This document shows positions 23,527 to 36,181 of a stretch of DNA of 64,000 bases, piece by piece. Where the stretch lies: NCBI GenBank assembly GCA_023014365.1, contig JAEBUN010000040.1, positions 295,840 to 359,839 of the forward strand. Reading direction: 5' to 3'. The notes under the pieces are model-generated. The model ran no database searches and was not told the DNA's origin. It saw nothing but the letters and a program-made list of their open reading frames with translations. The DNA is from Lepiota brunneoincarnata. Lineage: Eukaryota; Basidiomycota; Agaricomycetes; Agaricales; Agaricaceae. How positions within the stretch are numbered: position 1 is the first letter of the stretch; each line of letters opens with the position of its first letter. The position numbers and the translations under genes were made by a program.

Positions 23527-24072
23527 ATGCCGGGCTCAGAACATCCCACTCGACGAGGCTCGTGCCTGTGCCAAGCTGTGAAGTATGAAATCAGAGGCGA
23601 ACCAGTCACCTTTAGAGTTTGCCACTGCATCAACTGCAGAAAGGCAACCGGCTCTGCATTCATGTCAAACGGAACATTCCTTAGGCCTGTATGTCCATTC
23701 CAAACATCCGAGTTTGGTTGCGCGATTGATTTGATACTGCACAGCAAATCCACGTTTTTGAAGGGCAAGGAAAACTGAAGACTTTCCGGGACAGGGTTAC
23801 TGCAAGCGGCGTCCCTCTCGACAGACAATTTTGTACCGAGTGTGGATCTAATGTCTTCCTCTCGACCGCCGACCCGGAACTAGGGAAGAAATTCATCATT
23901 GTTGCAATAGGAACGCTGGACGATGAAATAGACTGGTGTAAGTGTCGGTTCAAAAACGGTTTTGGCTCATACTTATTTGATCCCACACCCAGTGCCACGA
24001 ACCGAATTATTTGCAGAGCAGAAATGTCACTGGGTTACTGGGATACAAAAGCGGGACGGAGCAAAGCTTTAG
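23527..24072 (+). CDS. GFA/CENP-V-type zinc protein, 144 residues
   Basis: Exons 23527-23688, 23745-23937 and 23993-24072 close in phase (162+193+80 = 435 bases). The family signature is complete: GSCLCQAVKYEI, then CHCINCRKATGSAF, then FCTECGSNVF, supplying the cysteine ligands of two zinc sites. The C-terminus has the usual acidic DDEIDW and aromatic tail. GFA family members are cytosolic zinc-binding carbon-sulfur lyase-like enzymes named after glutathione-dependent formaldehyde activation; the substrate of this one is unknown. The length is normal for single-domain fungal GFA proteins. An upstream in-frame TTG is ignored in favour of the ATG. Confidence 0.88.
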
Positions 24073-24332
24073 TCATCTCCGCTATCGTATGCTCGCTGAT
24101 CCATGTATTCAGAAATATGACTGTCAATAGCAAGAAGCTGGTATGACATATGTTACAGTTCTCATCGGCTCCTGGTAGAGCAGGTAGCTTGTATAATCAG
24201 GCGTGAGAGAGAGAGGAGAATCTCGGGGCTTGGGCGTTCCAGGTGTGGCCATTACACGCATTGACACCCTGTAACTATTGGGAGGCTAGTCCAAATACCC
24301 AACTTCTTCTGTGCACCATGGTTTTGCACCCA

Positions 24333-24780
24333 CTACTCTTCATTTGGGCGACTGCCCTCTGGGGCCGATAGCTCAACCAGCATGTGCTTGTTGGGGATGG
24401 GGGTACCCGTCGTATCGAGGATTGTAGTGTGAACCAACGATAGGAAATCTAGGCTAGTGTTTATGGACATGAGCCATATGTCACCCCAGCGGACTGCGCG
24501 GGCAGAAAATGGCAAGGAATAAACAGTCTAAGTGAAATTTACTCGAGCTGCAGAGAACCGTGAAGCAGGTATACACCATTTACCATATATTGATAGCAAA
24601 ATTACCTGAGAAAATGGGGATTGAAAGTGATCTAAACGAGCCAGCCTGGCCGATGCTTCGGGATGTGCGATAACATAGTATGTACCGGATGGGGGAACCA
24701 AGGAGGTGTCTAAGGATAGAACCAATCTTATGTAGTTGAGACGCTGAGGGTCAAAATTCCTTCGGATGTCAACGTCAATT
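24333..24780 (-). CDS. Hypothetical gene fragment, probably two exons
   Basis: A first coding block (about 24780-24605) reads VDIRRNFDPQRL, LVLSLDTSLVPPSG and ends SPFSQ before a GTAATT donor. A second block (about 24515-24333) reads RWGDIWLMSINTSLDFLSL and ends in an acidic tail. The phase across the intron is not resolved. The style resembles the hypothetical gene at 25576-26022. No family recognised. Confidence 0.35.
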
Positions 24781-25575
24781 CCTGATTAGCATGTCCCTGC
24801 GAGAATTGAAGCCGCTGGCAGCTCTGATCAGCCTCTTCCATTCTATTAGAACATCATGATCATACGAGCAAAAATCCTTGCAGAGACCCACGCGGCCGGG
24901 AACAGTCAGAGTAGCCCGAGAGACGGGGAAAGTCGGCTCTGTGCTCATGGACATTTCTGGGCGGTAAGGCCGCGAGCTGACCTGACCGATGATCCCGGAG
25001 TAATCACTAACAGCACGGTGAACACCTCAGAAACGCACCAACTGGTAGGACATTGGCATTAAACTGGAGCTATTTGGGCCGACATACGACTAGCTGCGAG
25101 TTCAATAACTACAAACCCCGGCCGGTTGGTGTAGGGGATGTGTTTTTACAAAAAGAAACACCCCGGGGACTGACCTTCACATGATCGCCAAAGACGAAGA
25201 CGCTAGTATTCGTTGTAAGCAACAGCTTTAGAATCTTGATTTCCCCAAGGAATGTTTTGGGAGTATTGCGCTGGTGCCTTGGCAGATGAGCGCTGTCCGG
25301 GTAGGGCCTGTTCGGGGGGGCAGTTAAGTGGTTTAGGTGAGCTTAGTGCTGCCGCAGCAGAATGTACATACCAAAAGCAGGACATGCCTCCCGCCACCCA
25401 AGCTGTATATAGCCGGCATCAGCAACACATTCCTGGGGTTTTCCCTAGGCAGTGTTAACAAGTAATGGGCACAGATTTAACCTGGTACTCGTGGGATGTG
25501 AAATAGCTTCTTTTTTCCCCGTCGGAACAGGCTGTAATGATCGACAAAGGTCAGCCAGATTTATCTCCGAACAGG

Positions 25576-26022
25576 TTATAAATATATGTACACCACTCGT
25601 ATATGCCAGTAGCTAGCAACCAAGTCGCCTATCACATTGATGAGCCCTGCATGCGATGCCGCGATCAGAACATTGAAGTTGACCAAAGCGTAGAAGGATA
25701 GTCCGGTGCCGTCCACTCGAAGTGAGTCTGAGGACGTATCGAGGATAAGCCCTGTCGGACTTTGAAGACTATGCACGCATTCACCCAGCGCTAATAATTG
25801 GATTGTGAGGATGAAGACTTATATTCCTGAATCCTCGAAAACGAGTTGGCCTCTACGACTGACATCGATAGTTCCTGAGCATTTGAGCCATAACGGGGAG
25901 ACTGATTGTACGGGTTTGTTCATGGGCGTCGACGGCTGGGTTCGGATGTTCACGGCCATTAGGTCCGGCTGGCGTTGGATAAGTTGCCTTATAAACGCTA
26001 GATGCGAACCCTGAGGGGCCAT
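25576..26022 (-). CDS. Hypothetical gene, probably two exons
   Basis: Block 1 starts at ATG 26022 (MAPQGSHLAFIRQLIQRQ) and reads to a stop near 25820. Block 2 (about 25755-25576) reads SLQSPTGLILDTSSDSLRV and LSFYALVNFNVLIAASHAG, ending hydrophobic. A short intron between them would join the blocks, but its donor is not clear. No known domain. Confidence 0.35.
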
Positions 26023-26029
26023 GGCGGAA

Positions 26030-27670
26030 ACACAGTTCGCTCCATATTTTGAGACATGTTCAATATTTCAATGGAGCGGAAGGAGCAGTAGAGCTAGCAG
26101 AGTATATATTGTAGAAAATAGAAATCATCCTCCAAGACAATCGTAACGGCGAGGTGTGATCGACGAAACGACCACGGGCTCGTCTTCTCGACCTCATAAA
26201 AGTATGTACAAGTACAACTCCGATTGAGTGAGAGACCATAGGAAAGCTTGAGAGAGAGACTGAGAGAGTGAAGCCGTAGGCCAGGAAACTGTAGTCCGTT
26301 ATGCTGTAGCCTGTCGGAGGACCTTATGGCAGCGGAGACATCCTCGTCGTTAGGGGCTAGGGTATCTAATTACAAATGTGCTACTTAAATACCTATATGA
26401 AAATGTGTGCAGGGATGAATTCTGTACGCAGGCGAGTTTCGTCCCTCAACATATCATCTACTCATGTGTGCTGCACAGTCCAGCTCTCAAGACGGATTAA
26501 TCAAGGCCCTCAAAATGATTCTGGCCAAATTTCCGTCATCTATCTGCTCGGGAAATAGACGACGTCCGAACACATCCCAGTGAGTCATGTCTGAAGATCT
26601 GAAGGCTGATATCGTATGCCCGGGTTTTCTGAAGTCACAGTTGAATGTATAGGCCGGCCCCGTGTGTGTCATCTTTTTATCTGAATCTTACTGGCGGAAG
26701 TTCTTCTGACCACCATCTATTACTTTCGCGCTGATGGGTTGGTACTAGTGAATTAACGGGCGGATTGCGCCGAGACGTTTGTGGCATTGGGATATCGGTC
26801 CTTTGGTCTTCAGGATTCATTTTCAGCTGGATGCAAACAGCGCCACAGCTTAAAGTCGGCCTCGGTATCGGTGTATACACTTTACACTTCACTGAAACCC
26901 GCAGTCTCCAGAGTAGCTTTAGGATAGGTTGTACCGGAAAATCTGCATTAATTCATGGCGGACTTGCTCTGTGCAAACGTCTTTGTTCGTGCACCGTTTT
27001 GCTCGATTTAATCATGTAAACACGTGTGCAATATAGTTGTTTTCGTTCTATAACCAAGCGCTTGTGATAATCGCTGCACCGACCTTTGGGACTCCGTTTC
27101 CTTGTCCATCCCTGTCGCCTGGCCTTCCTGTTCGGTTTCGCTGATTTCAATCCGGAGTTCCACTCGATGTCACTGGATGGCATCATTGTCTCCACTCTGA
27201 AAGTTCTCCGCTTGCGGAACGAGTATCCCATCACACAAGATAAGTGAAGTGAACTTCATGTCTGGTATTCAGCACTCTCTCCGATGCTCTGAAGGTGCAC
27301 TCTCCGACTCTCGGAGCGCCGGGTCGGATTTATGTGTTCCCGACCCCGGCGATGCGTGGAAATTTAGACTATGGTGAGTCATTACACTCTATTCGGCAGA
27401 AAAAATTGTTGATGAGTCGTAGACCTTACATCCGTTTTATGAAAATGTCTCCCGCTTTACTCCAGATGACAATTCGGAATATCTGTCGAGCTGAGTCAGC
27501 GCTGATATACAAACACAACCAAATAGAGGAGGACCCCTGCTGGATGTTCATCGTCGTCCACAGTGACCACCACATTGCCCTCATCGTCCCCTGCATCATC
27601 CACAGACCGCGCAGACGGCCTTCACGACACGATACGCCCCTGACACAGACTATCGGGCTGGTTCATCGCG
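26030..27670. other. Long intergenic stretch, no supported gene
   Basis: It contains GA-rich low complexity around 26240-26270 and only short frames on either strand. It holds the promoter of the MYND-finger gene at its right end. A basic minus-strand frame at 26953-27234 has no motif to support it. Confidence 0.45.
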
Positions 27671-30600
27671 ATGCGGGAGTCCAATTTTGCGTTTCCTGCC
27701 CAGAACAAGGCATGCGTTTGCATCACCTCGCAGCTCTATGACCGTCGCGGTGAGTAATCTTGTTGAATCTCTCTCGCTGTCGTTGCTCACAGCGAACAGC
27801 ACTTGACACGACCGCCCCACTGCCCCTCTTCAACTCCCTAACCCACCTTACCTACCTCACTTCAACCTCCCCCCGCATCCGGGAAATCATGACCATGGAC
27901 GGTGGCCTCGAGCGACTCGTTAAAATCCTGCAGGACTTCTGTTTTGCGCCCCCTCCTCCAGAGAATCCCACCGTTATCTATGGCCTTCTCCCGCCCAACA
28001 CTCGTCCCCCCAAACCCCAGCCTACACTCAACCCCCCTGTCTTCGATAAGCATGCCGCATACCGATTCTCCCTCGCTTTCCAGTGTGTTGTGAATATCGG
28101 TGTCAGGGGAAGTGAGCAGATCCGCCGTCGCGTGGTGCAGGCTGGAACTCTTGATGTCGTCGGCTGCATCCTAGAGGCGTGGCTTGCGAGCAAGGGTTTT
28201 GCGGTCGGACCAAGCTCGAGTGCCACTGGCATGCCACGGGAGACGCGGGAGCAGCGGCAGGCCCGTCGTATGGCATTGCAAGAACTACGTCAGCGAGAGG
28301 AAGCTCTTGCCCTAACTCGAGCTCTTCAACGGACCCAGATGGAGCAAATGCAGCTCATGCAGGTTCAACAAACCGTCCAGCAACAACAACAGCAGCCCCA
28401 CCATCCACTGCTGCTGCGACAGTCTACTCGGCTCCCTGATTCACAAACTGCTCCCAGCCACTCTCAGACAAGCGCTAGAGAACAGATGATGGCTGAAGAA
28501 GTGAGCGATTTATCCTATCGTGAGATATGCTAAGTGACCAATCATCTGCAGGATGAATCTATGGATATTTCTCCGCGACCGGATAGGCCTTTTGCTGTTT
28601 CCGGATCTTCCATCACGAGCACGTCATTTACATCCACTCGGCCATCCACATCCACTTCCGCGTCCAACAGTGACACTGACCTATCCACCAACAATTCTAC
28701 TGCAGCTACGCCTGTAGGGAGCGGAACGCCGACTGGTGTGGTCGTAATACCTACTCGTGATCGCAGCGGTACCGTTATTGCCCGTCCAGTGTGGGACAAC
28801 AACACTACTGCTACCCCGACCCCTCCCCAGCCGCAGCGTATTAATAACCTTAGTAATTCGACTATAGTGAATGGGCGCCTCCGAAGTGTTGCTCCTCCTT
28901 CACCTTCTCCCTCGACCGATACATCGCGACCCGACACAGAGACGGAAGACGACGGGGATGTCGAGGCGGATGGCGAAGATATTGATATGGAGCGATCCCA
29001 GACGCAGAGTACTCAACTCACCACTGCCACCAATTCTGTAGCGTCAACATCCGCCTCGCCTTCACCAGAACGTCAACCTGTACCACCACCACATCGTACT
29101 CGCTTGTCGCTTAGCCGCCGGGCCGTCGGCATTGTCTCCGAGAATGCTCCGGCGGCACAGACCTTAACAGGTATCGAAGGAGCCCATATCATCATTAATG
29201 AGGATATGGGTGATTTGGGTGTGGAGGATGGGATTGTGAGTCTTGATCAGCAGGCAACGGAAGATTTTGCGATGGGTGCACCGCCTGGTGCACCAGGTGC
29301 TATTGAGGGAACGCCAAGGTTTGGTGTTGGGATGGGACGTGTTGTGCAGGCACCAGACGTCACACCTCGCGCCGGAGTAATTGGCCTTCCGAACGAGAAT
29401 GCAAGCCCTAATAATCCGAGGAGTGGAGTTGTGCGCGGGCGTTCGGGGACTGCCCCTGAACCCTTGACTGAGCCCTTGGCTGCTATTCCAGGCCCATCTA
29501 CGAGCACGACCGCGACTCGGGCTAATTCTGGCTCGAGCATTTCCCAGATCACCGGATCGGCGAGTAGGTCCACGAATGGCGTCCATACGACTGCAACGAC
29601 ATCTACGAACCCAATGATGACTAATTTAAACAATTATACGCCTGCAACTACTCAGACGACGGCCCCGAGCCCTGGGCCTGTCACCGCCACGAACACGATC
29701 TCGAGCACAGCTAGTACCAGCAGCAACACCACGACACCTTCGACACCGGTGTATTCTGGACCATACCGCGATGAAGACGTGTTGCTGGGTCTACAGCTTT
29801 TGGCGTACCTCAGCAAGTACCCACATGTGCGGCAGGCCTTCTACAAGCCACGCGCGTCGTTCCATCCTGCAACGCTGGTCTATCAGCAACAGAATGGGAT
29901 TGGAGTAAGCGCAAATGGGAAGGGGAAGACCCCAATGGTTCCGCCCCCAACGCAGAAGGATGGGAGTTATTTCAAGACCTTTAACGGGTCGTCAGTTATG
30001 ACGCACTCCAGTCTTCCGCCACCCAGCGCGAGGACGGGTAAGGAGAGAGCTGCACCGGGGAGTGCCGGTGGGAATGGACTCAATGTAGGAGTAAGTGGAA
30101 ACGGACCTGGGCAGTCGAGGCAAACCAATGTCTTTAGCCTGGTGGAGAGGTTTACCTTTAAGCCGAGTTCGAGTGAGCTGGCAGCGAACGGTGGGACGGT
30201 GCCACGACTGCCGCCGGAGATACAGTATTGGGCAGGGGTAGTTATGAGGAACGCATGCAGGAAGGATGATAACCGAGGTGGGATCCGGCAGTGTGCGAAC
30301 AGTGGGTTGTCTGTACTTCTTTTATCTATATGGGTTGTTCACGCACTACCATTGTAGTGCTCTGTGGTCGGTGGGAAGCATACGCGCGGGAGTTTGCCAA
30401 ATGCCGGAGGTGCAGAAAGGCAAAGTATTGCGGGAAGGAATGCCAAAGCACCGCATGGAGTGAGGGCCATAGGTTTTGGTGCAGCGCGAAGGATGTAGAT
30501 GATGAGAATACCGGGCACGCGGATCAGCCACAGGATGGCGACGAGGAAGATTCGGGTGGACGAAGGCGGGAGAGGCGAGAACGTGAGCGAGAGCGCGAGC

Positions 30601-30887
30601 GCGAGAGAGAGAGGGAGAGAAGAGAGGATGGCACGGATACCGCAACACAGAGAGGAGTGTCCAGGAGGAGTGAGCCCATGTCTGCAGATCCCAGGAGGAC
30701 GATGAGGCCACGTGGGGAAGATGCTACCGAAGGGCATCAAGGACACGAAGGGAGGCGACGGGCTGAAACGGTGACGGGTGTTAGCACAAGCTTGAGTACG
30801 ATGGCGCAGCGAGCAGCTTCGCAGCAATCGCCAACCCCAGGTCCATCTGCCTCGGCATCATCTATGCAGGATATGGTGCTCGGGTGA
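27671..30887 (+). CDS. MUB1: MUB1/samB-type MYND zinc-finger protein, 1019 residues
   Basis: Exons 27671-27749, 27800-28500, 28552-30301 and 30358-30887 close exactly (3060 bases). The start MRESNFAF and the armadillo-like block SQLYDRRALDTTAPLPLF, LTHLTYLTSTSPRIREIM, GGLERLVKILQDFC are hallmarks of MUB1/samB. A long S/T/P-rich disordered middle (about residues 270-640) leads to a second conserved block (DEDVLLGLQLLAYLSKYPHVR). The MYND finger follows: CANMLC, then CRRCRKAKYC, then HRFWC, split by intron 3. Near residues 910-935 is a run of alternating Arg-Glu. In yeast, Mub1 works with Ubr2 and Rad6 to ubiquitinate Rpn4, and samB affects hyphal morphogenesis; a role here is by homology. Confidence 0.9.
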
Positions 30888-31125
30888 TCGTCAATTCCCT
30901 CAGTCATTACTCCATCATACAACCGGCACGGCCCCAGAATGCAGGGGCGCCCGATGCATGCGCCCGCACATTTCTATCTCGAAAGACGATCTCAAGCTGT
31001 AATCTGTTTTGGTACACATTTTCTAGGCTCGGTTTGCTTGTAGTAGTGACAACAATCCTATCTCTTCCGATCACGAGCTATATTTGTTCTCTTACGACAT
31101 TGTCTCCTCTTCTCTCACCCTCACC

Positions 31126-32937
31126 ATGTTCTCTAGGTATCTCCTCAGGAGCCCAGCGAGGCTCTTAACCGAACGAGCGTACGCCCGGGATGCGGGGCAT
31201 AACCGACAGTGCAGCGATACAGAGCGACTATAAGGCCCTGCGCAAGCTTGGGAACAAACATGTTACCAAGGGACTCGGCCGGATCACAGAGGGGATAATG
31301 CTGAAGGGCGAGGGGGCCTACGTCCACTACGACGATGGAAAGAAGATGTTGGACTTCACGTGCGGTATTGGGGTTACAAACCTTGGTACGTCGGCCAAGT
31401 CTCAGCTACTGGGGTGATTTGTGGTGACTTATCAAACAGGACACGCGAATGAACGGGTTAGCCGTGCTGCGGCGGAGCAATGTATGAAGCTTGTGCACGC
31501 CCAGGTGCGTATTTTCATCGTTCTATACGGTAGGTGGTAGAGACTAAGGAAGAGTGCAGTGTAGTATCGCATTGCACGAGCCGTATCTGAGGCTTATTGA
31601 GCGCCTATTGCCTGTCATGCCTCACCCCTCACTCGATTCGTTCTTCTTCTGGAACTCGGGCTCGGAGGCTGTCGAAGCGGCTATGAAAATGGCCAGGTAT
31701 ATCACTGGAAGGCAGAATATTATCTGTATGCAAGGTACGTTAGTCGTCCCCTGGACTTGGCGTTTGGTTGACATGATCTGCTTGCCCTTGATATCCATCA
31801 GGCGCCTATCATGGAAGGACTTACGGAGCTATGGCCGTTACAAAAAGCAAGACGATTTACTCAGAGCATACGCAGCCTCTTATGGTGCACCTTTTATGCG
31901 CTAAACTAGGAGCCACTGCTGATACTTTGTACAGCCAGGAGTCTTCTCCATCCCCTTCCCTTACTGGCACCAATGCAACCTCCCACCCGACACCTCATCC
32001 GAAGTCCTCACTAATCAATGCCTCTATCAACTCGACGTCCTCCTCGCGCAACAGACGGCTCCCAACGACACAGCCGCAATTATTATCGAACCTGTGCTCG
32101 GCGAGGGCGGGTACGTTGTGGCGCCCAAGGAATTTTTGCAGGGGCTGCGGGAAGTATGCGATCGATACGGTATTTTGTTGATCGTCGACGAAGTGCAGGC
32201 TGGGTTTGGGCGCACGGGTAAGATGTTTGCGATTGAGGAGAGTGGGGTGAGGCCGGATATCATGCTAATAGCCAAGGTGTGTCTCTCCGATGGATGCACT
32301 ACGACCCGATGACAACTGTCCTAGGGGCTTGGCAATGGGTTCCCACTCAGCGGGGTGATTAGCCGCAGGGAGCTAACAGACAAACTCAAAGCTGGCTCTC
32401 AGGTACGCACTCGAGCCTCGGAGGGAATGAATGGCTAAATCGTCACAGGGTGGTACTTATGCTGGAAATGCTGTATCTTGTGCCGCAGCGGTGAAGGTCC
32501 TTGAAGTGTTTAACGAAGATAAGATACTCGAGAATGTCGAAGTTCGGTATGCTTCCTTCATGCTCCCATATCCTTGGTGTTCACTCCCTTTAGTTCAAAG
32601 GAGCTCTTTAGATATCTCCGGGGACCTCCAATCCGACCCCGAGCTTCAGCGCTATATCCTCGACGTGCGCGGACGTGGTCTGATGGTTGGCGTTGAGTTC
32701 GCTTCGCCTCACGGGCCCACTTCGACCAAGTACGACATTGTTTCGAACGAGAGGGCACCAGATTCTATGGCGAGCCGTGTTGCGAAAAAATGCATTGAAA
32801 AAGGGATGTTAATCCTTACGACGAGCGTTTACCAAGTTGTCCGCTTCATCCCTCCTCTTAATGTGACGCACGAGGATATCCACAAGGGCTGTGCTATCTT
32901 TGAGGAGGCGGTAAGGGAAGTTGTGCGTGAAGGTTAA
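31126..32937 (+). CDS. Class III PLP aminotransferase (4-aminobutyrate type)
   Basis: A presequence-like [14 protein letters not shown] starts at ATG 31126, but joining it to the main frame (ATG 31190, [12 protein letters not shown]) needs an unresolved short intron or indel. Later blocks follow class III order: [33 protein letters not shown] (phosphate and PLP contacts), [43 protein letters not shown] (PLP Asp), [15 protein letters not shown] (Schiff-base Lys) and [15 protein letters not shown]. Several short GT-AG introns are clear, for example after ICMQ at 31734, after AK near 32276 and after GSQ at 32401. One extra or missing base is needed near 32620 beside a gggg run. Such enzymes move an amino group from GABA or a similar amine to 2-oxoglutarate, often in mitochondria. 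Confidence 0.85.
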
Positions 32938-33568
32938 GGGGGACATTGAGCATCTTGAGCTGAGAATGAAATCAGTTGGAGATTGGCGGCATCATATCCA
33001 ATGTGTATTTGTACTGTTTGAATTCAACCTGACCATTTCTGCTTTACCGTGGTTATCGGTATAACACGACCCAAAAATGAAGAAATGTCTAGGCTGGAAG
33101 CGTGGCTGTACATTGTTATTTAGATGGAGGCGTTAGCGGAAACGTTGCAGAGTGAGCTTCTGCGTTTCTAGAGACGCTGACACATGACTTATGGGATCTA
33201 ATCGATAGCGGCAGTTACCCGTCAGGCACAGTGATGTGCAAGACTGCCCTGCCCTTAACAGTGACCGCGTCCCCATGAACATGTCGATAGCGCATATCCA
33301 GTTGGACGGGCCATTATTCTTCACATACACTGCGATACCTTATACGTGTCCTATTGTTCACCCATGCGAACGCTCATCCTCTCTCAGATCAAACATGAAC
33401 CGCGGGACCCCTTGAACGCAGTAAGTGTTTGCTTCCCTCCTTTCTGTAGACGGCAGGTCCCATCTTTGTACGACCCTCTCCACCACTCAGAATACTCACC
33501 GATATCGATCAGTCCGCTTTAAAACGCCTACACCGAATCTAGCAACACTTTTGGCTGGAAGAGAAGCC
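32938..33568. other. Intergenic stretch
   Basis: This gap lies between two plus-strand genes. A possible upstream exon (ATG near 33393, followed by GTAAGT at 33421) may belong to the sulfite oxidase transcript, but the frame does not run through convincingly. Confidence 0.35.
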
Positions 33569-36073
33569 ATGGAACCCTCGGTAAAGCTCGTGGGCGATTT
33601 TCCACGTACGTCTCACAATATCACCAACAAAAATAGGACGCGTCTATAAATTCCAAAAACCCCAATAGTGGGAAATAAAGCTAGCAATGACGACATTGCG
33701 TCATTCATTCGCTAACTGGTCTGGAAGTACTTATAGGACATCGACCTCCTGCAATATCTGTCGAAAACACTGGACTATGGGCTCGACCCCCAACGTGTCG
33801 TTGACTGCTGTTCAGCATCTCTTCAAAGACGAGAGGCCTGGGTGGAATGGGTAAGTCACTCGCTCGTGGTGTGGGTTGTTGAGCCCCTCACGCAATATGC
33901 CTGTAGATACATAGAATGGGAGAAGTACCCGGAGAAGAAGCAAATCGCACACAATATCCTGTGCTCCAAGGAATTTACTCCCGCCCCAGGTAATGTGCCC
34001 TGCGCCCACATCAAGGTATATAGCTAAAAGCAGATCACAGAATTCCAGTTTGTCGCGCTACCTGATACGAACCCTCGCATAACCACCCACCGTTGGAAAG
34101 AATACCATCAAGCCTTGGGAATCGAACGAATAGTCAATGACAGTTGGGCAGTCGTGCAAAAGGAGAAGTCAGACCTTATTCATGTCATCGACTTTCCATA
34201 CAATGGCGAAACTAGAAGAGATCATTTGATGAGAGGCAAGCTGACGGAGAATAAACACCACTTGTGAGCGCTTTCAGCCCTCGCCATGAAGGTATATGAA
34301 CTTACAAGCGGAAAGTGTCCGTAATCATGGCGGTGTTCCAGATATTAATCCCGACAAGTACGAGCTCGAGATCGGTGGATTAGTCAAGAATCCCGTAAAA
34401 TTGAATTTGAATGAAATCATGGACCCAGATAGGTTTCCGTAGGGGACTTTTATGGGCCCCGGTTCTACTGCGATCTGACCCGAGACTGTAATGCAGGCAG
34501 GTCGAGGTTACGGTGAGCCTTCAGTGCAAGTGGCGGGAGGAGGCTGGAGCAGGTTTCACAATACCCCGGTGAAGGAGACGAGATAGATGAAACACCCTGG
34601 GGTATGTAGTCTGTTGTGTGTTCGAATGAATGGTATAAGTCCTCTGAAATTCCATGGACTTGTAGGCGAAGGTGCCATGTACGCAATCACACGTCACCAG
34701 GCACATTACTTCCATTTTCCTCACCTTTTTTAGTGGTACGGCAATCTATCGCGGGGTTCCTCTCAAGAAGGTCCTCAAGTACGCTTGCGGTGGTATCCTC
34801 CCTGAATGTAAACATCTCGAATTCATCGGTGCGGACACCCATTTCAAGTGAGCTCTCCCCGTTGTGTCCCATATTCACCCACCTTTACCCTTCTACCTCC
34901 TATCCCATGGATGTCAAATATTTTAATCACCACCGTTACAGGAGAAATAATGCCCATAACTACGCAGTATCCATTCCATGGCGCAAAGCTCAACGGAGCG
35001 AAGAAGTCATTCTCGCATGGGAGATGAATGGCCAGCCCTTACCCAAAATGCACGGTGCTCCTTTGAGAGTCGTTGTTGCTGGGTATATCGGTGCTCGGAG
35101 CTGTAAATGGGTCCTACCGTATTAACGCCCTGGCGGAGCCTAGCATGGGACCCGTGCAAGTCCAGGATTATCTCTATTACCCATCACAGGTATTCAACGA
35201 CACCGTCATTGTGATTCCAACTTGCTTATTGGACGCTACGTTAGGCAGGAAAGCAAAATATAAAGTACTCAAATGGGTTTCCCATCCAACAGATGCCAGT
35301 CTCGTGAGCATACTTGATAAAAGAGGGTGTCCCTCGGTTGATGTAGGCCGCCTATAGGAGTGCTATTATCACGCCCGTTGATAAACAGGCCATTATCCAC
35401 GATGGTAAGATAAGTCTCTCTGGGTGGGCATTTAGCGGTGGGGATAATTGGGTTGAACGTGTTGAAATCTCACCGGATGGGTATACCTTTAGTACTCCGT
35501 ATCACTTCAGTTGCTCATCTAACTGGAATAGCGGAAGCGTCTGGTACGCAGTCGATCAAGAAGACATGACTGAGAAGGTGTGTGTTCCATCATGATTTTC
35601 AGTGGTAGAACCCTATGTCATTGTCGATGTTAGCATTACTACGCGTGGCGACTCTGGAAGATCAATGTTCCAGTTGATGCGGAGGGCTGGCTTGATTTTT
35701 GCGTGCGCACCTGGGACTCAGCTAACAACACGCAACCGACTTCTATCCGTTCGGCCTGGAAGTGAGTTCTCTAATTTCATTCACGAGCCAGTGGCTTTTC
35801 ACTGACACGGTACAACAGCTGGGGCCTACATGTAACATCCTCATGCCATAGGTAAGCAGTTTGATGATGCTGAGCGTGTACTGCTCCAAGAGTTTAACCC
35901 TTTCTAGAATCAAGCTTTATAGCGTTAACCGATCCCATCCTATGACCTCCAAACGTCTAGCAGAGCTTGAAGAAAAGGGAATTAAATTTGAGCCTCTAGC
36001 TCAGCCGTTGCAATTTGAGCTAGAGGATACAGAGGCATATGTTGCAAAGATCCAGAAAGACCTTAGGGGTTAG
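33569..36073 (+). CDS. Sulfite oxidase (molybdopterin enzyme), C-terminus ends in telomere repeat
   Basis: The 5' part is uncertain. From 34049 the exons are clear: 34049-34263, 34316-34438, 34497-34601, 34666-34678 (13 bases), 34734-34847, 34942-35189, 35245-35303, 35358-35480, 35532-35577, 35634-35761, 35819-35851 and 35908-36073. Motifs are [18 protein letters not shown] (Cys ligand of molybdenum, 34525-34527), [31 protein letters not shown], the dimerisation domain [14 protein letters not shown], and [15 protein letters not shown]. Two one-base insertions break the frame (34528-34529 and the GGG at 35109-35111). The enzyme oxidises sulfite to sulfate. The last codons CTT AGG GGT TAG are telomere repeat, so the natural C-terminus is lost. 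Confidence 0.85.
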
Positions 36074-36081
36074 GGTTAGGG
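36063..36081 (+). repeat. Telomere repeat tract, first junction
   Basis: TTAGGGGTTAGGGTTAGGG directly abuts sulfite oxidase coding sequence. This is the boundary between ordinary chromosome and the terminal retroelement array. Confidence 0.9.
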
Positions 36082-36112
36082 AAGGAGGAAATATACGACG
36101 GCGAGCGTGGAC

Positions 36113-36181
36113 GGGCGCAACGGGGTCGTTAGTATTAAACGATCCCACCCGTTTCGTCTTATAAAGACTCGTCAGGCGCAC
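36113..36181 (-). ncRNA. Type I hammerhead ribozyme (PLE-1)
   Basis: In element sense: CTGACGA, stem II GTCTT/AAGAC, GAAA, a long stem III starting CGGG and returning CCCG, cleavage triplet GTT, and stem I GCGC/GCGC. The core has C at the free position 7. The stem III interior (TCGTT/AACGA) differs completely from family A yet still pairs. Confidence 0.82.

Noticed and set aside
29164..29633. Minus-strand ORFs over the MUB1 middle region
   Set aside because: Low-complexity antisense frames with no independent support.
30339..30827. Minus-strand 162-residue ORF over the MUB1 C-terminus
   Set aside because: Antisense to the MYND finger and the Arg-Glu tract; no motif of its own.
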